Program-made: the position numbers and the translations under genes | Shown: piece after piece, positions 60,358 to 64,000 of the stretch | Position numbering within the stretch: the first letter of the stretch is position 1 | Layout: each line of letters opens with the position of its first letter | The notes under the pieces: model-generated | Database searches by the model: none | The model's input: the letters and a program-made list of their open reading frames with translations, nothing else | Told to the model about the DNA's origin: nothing | Source: Melieria omissa | Lineage: Eukaryota; Arthropoda; Insecta; Diptera; Ulidiidae | DNA length: 64,000 bases | Assembly: GCA_963971225.1 (NCBI GenBank) | Contig: OZ020269.1 | Location: forward strand, 87,440,283 to 87,504,282 | Direction: 5' to 3'

Positions 60358-61532
60358 CAGTGATCGTCTGGTCTGTTTTGTCTTATCAATGTTGTGTTTA
60401 GTGATCGTCTTGTCTTAAAAGCGGAGAATGGATCTGCGTTGTCTTCTCATTGTTAAGTTTAGTGCTAATCGGGTCTTTAAAGCGAAAAATCGATCTGCTT
60501 TGTCTTTTCGATTCTGATATTAGTGATCATCTGGTCATTAAAGTGTAGGTTCGCTCTGCTTCTCATTGCTGAGATTAGTGATCATTTGAAGCAAAGGATT
60601 GATCTTCTCGATCCTGATTTTAGTGATCGTCTGGTTTTTAAAGTGACAGATCGATCTATTTTGTCTTCTCAATGTTGATTTTAGTGATCATCTGATGTTT
60701 AAAGTGAAAAATCGATCTATTTTGTCTTCTCAATGTTGATCTTAGTGATCATCTGATCTTTAAAGTAAAGGATCAATCTGTTTTGTCTTCTCGATGCTGA
60801 TTTTAGTGATCATCTGATCTTTAAAGCAAAGTATCGATCTACTTTGTCTTCTCAATGTTGAGTTAAGTGATCGTCTGGTCTTTAAAGCGATGGATCGATC
60901 TGCTTTTTCTGCTCGATGCTGGTTTTACTGATCATCTGATCTTCAAAGCAAAGGATCAATATGTTTTCTCTTCCCGATGCTGATTTTAGTGATCATCTGA
61001 TCATTAAAGCAAAGTATCGATCTACTTTGTCTTCTCAATGTTGAGTTTAGTGATCGTCTGGTCTTTAAAGCAAAGAATCGATCTGCTTTTCCTGCTCGAT
61101 GCTGGTTTTACTGATCATCTGATCCTTAAAGTGAAGGAGCGATCTGCTCTCTCTTTTCTATGCTGAGTTTAGAAATCGCCTGGTCTTTAAAGCGAAGGAT
61201 CGATCTGCTTTTTCTGCTCGATGCTGGTTTGATTGATCATCTGATCTTTAAAGTGAAGGAGCGATCTGCTTTGTCTATTCAAAACTGAGTTAAGTGATCA
61301 TCTTGTCATTGAAGTGAATAATCGATCTGCTTTGTCTTCTCAATGTTAAGTTTAGTGATCGTCTGGTCTTTAAAGTGAGCGTTCGGTCTGATGTCTTCGC
61401 AATGCTGATTTAAGTGATCACCTGCTCATTAAAGTGTATGTTTAGTCTACTTTGTCTTCTCGATGCTGAGTTAAGTGATCATCTGGTCATTGAAGTGAAG
61501 AATCGATCTGCTATGTCTTCTCAATGCTGAGG
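60358..61532. repeat. 61-bp minisatellite, about 19 units
   Basis: The unit is close to GTGATCATCTGATCTTTAAA, then GC(A/G)AAGGATCGATCTGCTTT, then GTCTTCTCAATGCTGAGTTTA. Units diverge at about one base in ten and a few are shortened. Every unit keeps GATC steps and most keep GATCGATCT. No coding frame. Confidence 0.85.
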
Positions 61533-64000
61533 CCGATAAAAAATTACCTTTGCTGACATTTAATAACAAAAAGTAAAATAAGTCTTTTAGACAAAGTTAT
61601 GCTTCAAAAATTTGTTCAACTAATGAATTAACTGAAATTATTAACATTGTTTTGCAAATTATGAAAATTTATATAATAATTGCTTTTGATTTTTGTGTCT
61701 TTGGAATTCAATGTGAGAGAATTTAAGAATGAAAGAGGATTTAATAGAGAGGACTTAATTTAAGAATTTTTTTCTTAAAGAATTTGTTTAAAATTAAATC
61801 CTCTCCATTAAATCGTCTTTCAGAATTTAATTTAAGAATTTTTTTTTTGGAATTTTTTTTTTATTTTTTTATTTTTCTTATTCTTAATTTTGAATGAAAA
61901 TCTGACGAATGACGTAAAATAAAATTAAAAAAAATAAAATAAAAAATTTTCTTAAATTAAATCCCCTTTTTCAAACAATGCAAGTATAAAAATGTGTATT
62001 AACATTTCTTTTACTTCATTCATATTCATATTTATATTTTTTAAATATTCAAGGAAACAATTATTTCATTACAAAAACTCTTTACCTTTTTAAAATAAAC
62101 AAACTGTCTCTCTTTACTTTCATTCTTCTTGTTTCACTCTCTGCTTCGTATTTTTGTATTGCAATTTCTACTTTTGACCTCAATAACTCTCTTACTCCTT
62201 TTCTTCTTCACTTTTTACAATCGCGTTTTCCTGCTTCAATTACACCTTTACACATTTCTACGCTAACGCTGCATTTTTTTTCGTCTCTTTTCTTCTCACC
62301 AAATTCTCTTAGTAACCCATTTGACACAATCCGCGCCCTCGCGCTCTCCTTCAGCCTGTCACACTTTAAATTCGGCTAAATGAAAACTCGCAATTCCCCC
62401 ATCGACATTAATCCGACCCGACCGAATGTGGCAAGTGCCAGCAACAACAACAACAACATAAACGCCAACAGAGCCACCATTGTTTTACGATGACCAATTG
62501 TCGTCGGTTTCACACTATCGATGCCCACAAGTGCCGCAGCGCACAATCCATCGTGGCCCGAAACCGGGCACCAGGGGAAACTCTCAAAAATACAAACCAA
62601 CCAAGCGAAAAGCGTAAAACACCCAAACAAAAGCGGCCGCCCCGCCCCCCATCCCCCGCGCAAACGACAAAAAAAGTTTCTTAAACTCGCCTCAGCGTCG
62701 CCAGTGCGCGCCACAGCTGCATCTGGCTGTCAACAAGCCATCAACAATTCACTGTGCGCGCACAAAAACTCGAGCCACAATGATCCGACGAGCGACGACA
62801 TCAACAGCCACGTCCGTTACATGGCGCGCGCGACTGACACTTTACGCGCCGTCGTCGTCGTCGCCGTCGACCCAACCCCAGCCCGATGAGCGAATAAATC
62901 ACATAGGCTCAACGACGCCGCTTGGCCATTTGTTGTTGTCACTGGCGGCCGATAGACGCATGTGGTGCAGCCGATGCATCAAAGCGGAAGGGGGACAGCG
63001 GCGCAGCCACTGTGCCAAGCGGTGCAGTGCAGTTAAAACCAACAGTCGACGGCATTCACTTTCGTGCAACGCGACAAATTCGACGTCGACAAAAAATCAA
63101 ACAGCAGCAAAATCCTTTTGCAAAAACAAAAATCGGTTTATTTGTTTGTTTGTTTGTTTTGTCAGCTGTAGTGGTGGTCTTTGTTGTTGTTGTTGTTGTT
63201 ATTGTTGTTGCAGCTGTAGTGTTTTTGACACTTGGCAAGCGGAATTTATATGCCATAAAAATGGCCGAATGGGATCGCATTGAAGCCGCATTTATAAAAT
63301 TTACGATTTTTACAGTCGACACTTTGTGTGGCTGTCGTCGTATTCACTACAGTTGTTGTTGTTGCTGTTGTTGTTTATGAGTGCAGTTGTTGTTGTAATT
63401 GTATTTGTTGTTGCTTAAGCAACTCGAAATGGCAAACATTTCAATACGGAGCCAATACGTAGCACAATCAAAGCGGCTTAACGAAACGCCAGCAACAAAT
63501 TGGTGCTCTTTGAGGCATTCATGTAGTGTTATGTTTGAAAATATGTGTGTGTGTGTGTGTGTGTAAAGGGAGTTATTCAAAGCCACTAAGAACTTCTAAA
63601 CATAAAAAGACAACATTTTATGTAGATTTTTTTAGTTTAATTTATGTTAACTGCAGTTGTAACCTTTCGGTACATTTATTGTGTGTAGAAAATATTTGTT
63701 TACTTGTGTAAAACACATTTTACGCAATTAGTTAAAAAATTAGTCCTACTCACAAACATTTTACTACTCGCTCATTGGCAATATTTGGCTTATTGTGTCT
63801 GTCCCGCAGTAAATGAACTTTCCAACGCTTCCCTGTATCTCTTAAATTAATTGGAAAAATTGTACTAAACTTTGTGAACATGTATTTTATATAAAATTCA
63901 AGCTTAGCGCAAAAACTTAACGTCTTCACTTGTCTTTGACAAACAGTTCACATAAGCATTAATAAACTAAACTTCATTTTTGCTGAAAGAAAAAGTAATC
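61533..64000. other. Spacer with a GC-rich patch
   Basis: No gene I can support. 61533-62330 is AT-rich. 62340-63110 is GC-rich with overlapping ORFs on both strands (up to 167 codons) that lack domains and carry Ser/Thr/Arg low complexity; it could be an untranslated exon or promoter region. (TTTG)n lies at 63139-63158, (TTG)n at 63180-63215 and (GT)n at 63545-63563. Confidence 0.4.

Overview
The window looks like a piece of a higher-fly (brachyceran Diptera) nuclear genome, most plausibly a tephritid fruit fly. It is AT-rich and packed with mariner, hAT, RTE-type LINE, tRNA-SINE and Ty3/gypsy elements. Its only clear host genes are farnesol-dehydrogenase/DHRS11-type short-chain dehydrogenases (SDRs) with short introns and a TATA plus arthropod-type Inr promoter. 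The species call is an inference.

Left part (1-20.4 kb): a tandem SDR cluster on the minus strand. Gene 1 (exon 1 at 322-891) has its later exons beyond the left edge. Gene 2 (6595-7853) and gene 3 (16596-18364) are complete three-exon genes of 249 codons. Their flanking DNA is duplicated too. Block A (to about 2.74 kb) matches block C (12.4-13.94 kb), and block B (5.95-9.41 kb) matches block D (16.4-20.43 kb). The order A-B-C-D suggests duplication of a two-gene unit; the gene expected in front of block C is missing. The duplicates act as natural empty-site controls for three transposon insertions: an RTE fragment in the 3' flank of gene 2, a 1005-bp element with an 8-bp target duplication, and a mariner in intron 1 of gene 3.

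Middle part (20.4-53.6 kb): no recognisable SDR or other conserved multi-exon gene. It holds degenerate minisatellites, long pentanucleotide arrays (TTTTA, TTTCA, TTTAG, GTGAT, GGAAT), LINE RNase H remnants, internally deleted mariners, a solo gypsy LTR, a SINE, and RTE 3' ends with a conserved terminal hairpin. It also holds one candidate host gene (48392-48998, minus): an intact zinc-knuckle ORF resembling a BEL/Pao Gag nucleocapsid, behind a strong splice acceptor, with no pol after it.

Right part (53.7-64 kb): a complete, apparently very young Ty3/gypsy retrotransposon (53676-59689, minus). Its LTRs read as identical, it has an ATAT target duplication, a tRNA-Leu-like primer site, an intact gag with an N-terminal SAP-like domain, and an intact pol in the -1 frame. 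At the gag stop there is a GTTAAAC slippery heptamer, a 6-nt spacer and a sequence that folds as an H-type pseudoknot, so Gag-Pol is probably made by -1 ribosomal frameshifting. A 61-bp minisatellite and unassigned AT-rich DNA fill the rest.
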